A stretch of DNA of 5,025 nucleotides from assembly GCA_022425465.1 (NCBI GenBank), contig JAKMFK010000164.1:1-5025 (forward strand), given 5' to 3'. Positions 4,963 through 5,025 of the stretch are shown here, piece by piece. The translations under genes were made by a program, and so were the position numbers. This DNA is from Bacteroidia bacterium (GTDB lineage: Bacteria > Bacteroidota > Bacteroidia > NS11-12g > UBA9320). Every line of letters begins with the position of its first letter. Positions within the stretch are counted from its first letter, which is position 1. The notes below the pieces were generated by a model. The model was not told where the DNA came from. It saw nothing but the letters and a program-made list of their open reading frames with translations, and ran no database searches.

Positions 4963-5025
4963 GGGTTTTTTTTTACAACAATGGATTCATCCCTAATCCT
5001 TTCTTACCGTCATCTATCTTTACCC
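4963..5025 (+). repeat. Intergenic repeat copy F, start only
   Basis: GGG followed by nine Ts, ACAACAATGGA, a diverged CCCTAATCC and CATCTATC match the first 60 bases of copies A to E. As in copy E the hairpin's left arm is missing. It is more diverged than E is from D, and the window ends before the promoter part. Confidence 0.8.

Larger units (their letters stand above)
4547..5025 (+). repeat. Imperfect tandem duplication with a 336-bp period (second unit cut by window end)
   Basis: Sequence from 4547 (GTATTT, in the last codons of the peptidase gene) recurs at 4883 with the same spacing throughout: TGGTTCAATAAATATGTCAA, the stop codon (4578 and 4914), TTTTGCTAATTAAGAACATA, and the start of the next repeat copy (4627 and 4963). 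Over the first 88 bases I count about seven differences, so the duplication is not very recent. The first unit comprises the gene end plus repeat copy E. The second comprises a gene-end relic plus the start of copy F, which is more diverged. Confidence 0.9.
4581..5025 (+). other. Gene-free right end of the window
   Basis: These 445 bp hold no intact gene. They contain a 3' spacer without a GC-rich hairpin (4581-4626), repeat copy E with an orphan promoter (4627-4880), a relic of the peptidase 3' end (4884-4916), its copied spacer, and the start of repeat copy F (from 4963). Confidence 0.8.

Overview
The window looks like chromosomal DNA from a member of the Bacteroidota, most likely a marine or environmental Flavobacteriia. 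The DNA is AT-rich and starts lack Shine-Dalgarno sequences. Promoters match the Bacteroidota pattern (TTTG, 19 nt, TAnnTT(T/A)G). The proteins are exported lipoproteins, signal-peptide proteins and an S9 peptidase of the kind common in that group.

There are four complete genes, all on the plus strand: (1) a small lipoprotein of unknown function (164-637); (2) an exported 243-residue protein that looks like a two-lobed dimeric alpha/beta-barrel protein (858-1589, start moved from an upstream TTG); (3) a lipoprotein with an NTF2/SnoaL-like domain (1677-2204); (4) an exported S9-family serine peptidase with a beta-propeller and a complete Ser-Asp-His triad (2583-4580, start moved from an upstream TTG). 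All four products should leave the cytoplasm. No shared pathway can be deduced.

The striking part lies between the genes. Every intergenic gap holds a copy of one repeat family in the same orientation. A full copy has a terminator hairpin at its left end, a conserved body that may fold, and a Bacteroidota promoter at its right end driving the next gene. Copies come as a short form (A 1-158, B 658-829), a shrunken form (C 1599-1648) and a long form with an extra block of about 100 bp (D 2221-2488, E 4627-4880). A sixth copy (F, from 4963) runs off the window. Each gene is thus a self-contained unit of promoter, gene and terminator set in repeated DNA.

The right end (4547-5025) shows the repeat taking part in rearrangement. 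A unit of 336 bp starts again at 4883, and the second unit opens with a relic of the last codons of the peptidase gene (4884-4916) placed directly behind an orphan promoter (4850-4880). This fits loss of a second peptidase copy, or a duplication across the gene's 3' end. A 9-nt match between promoter leaders and the peptidase 3' end is a possible junction. No RNA genes, CRISPR, transposase or integrase are visible.
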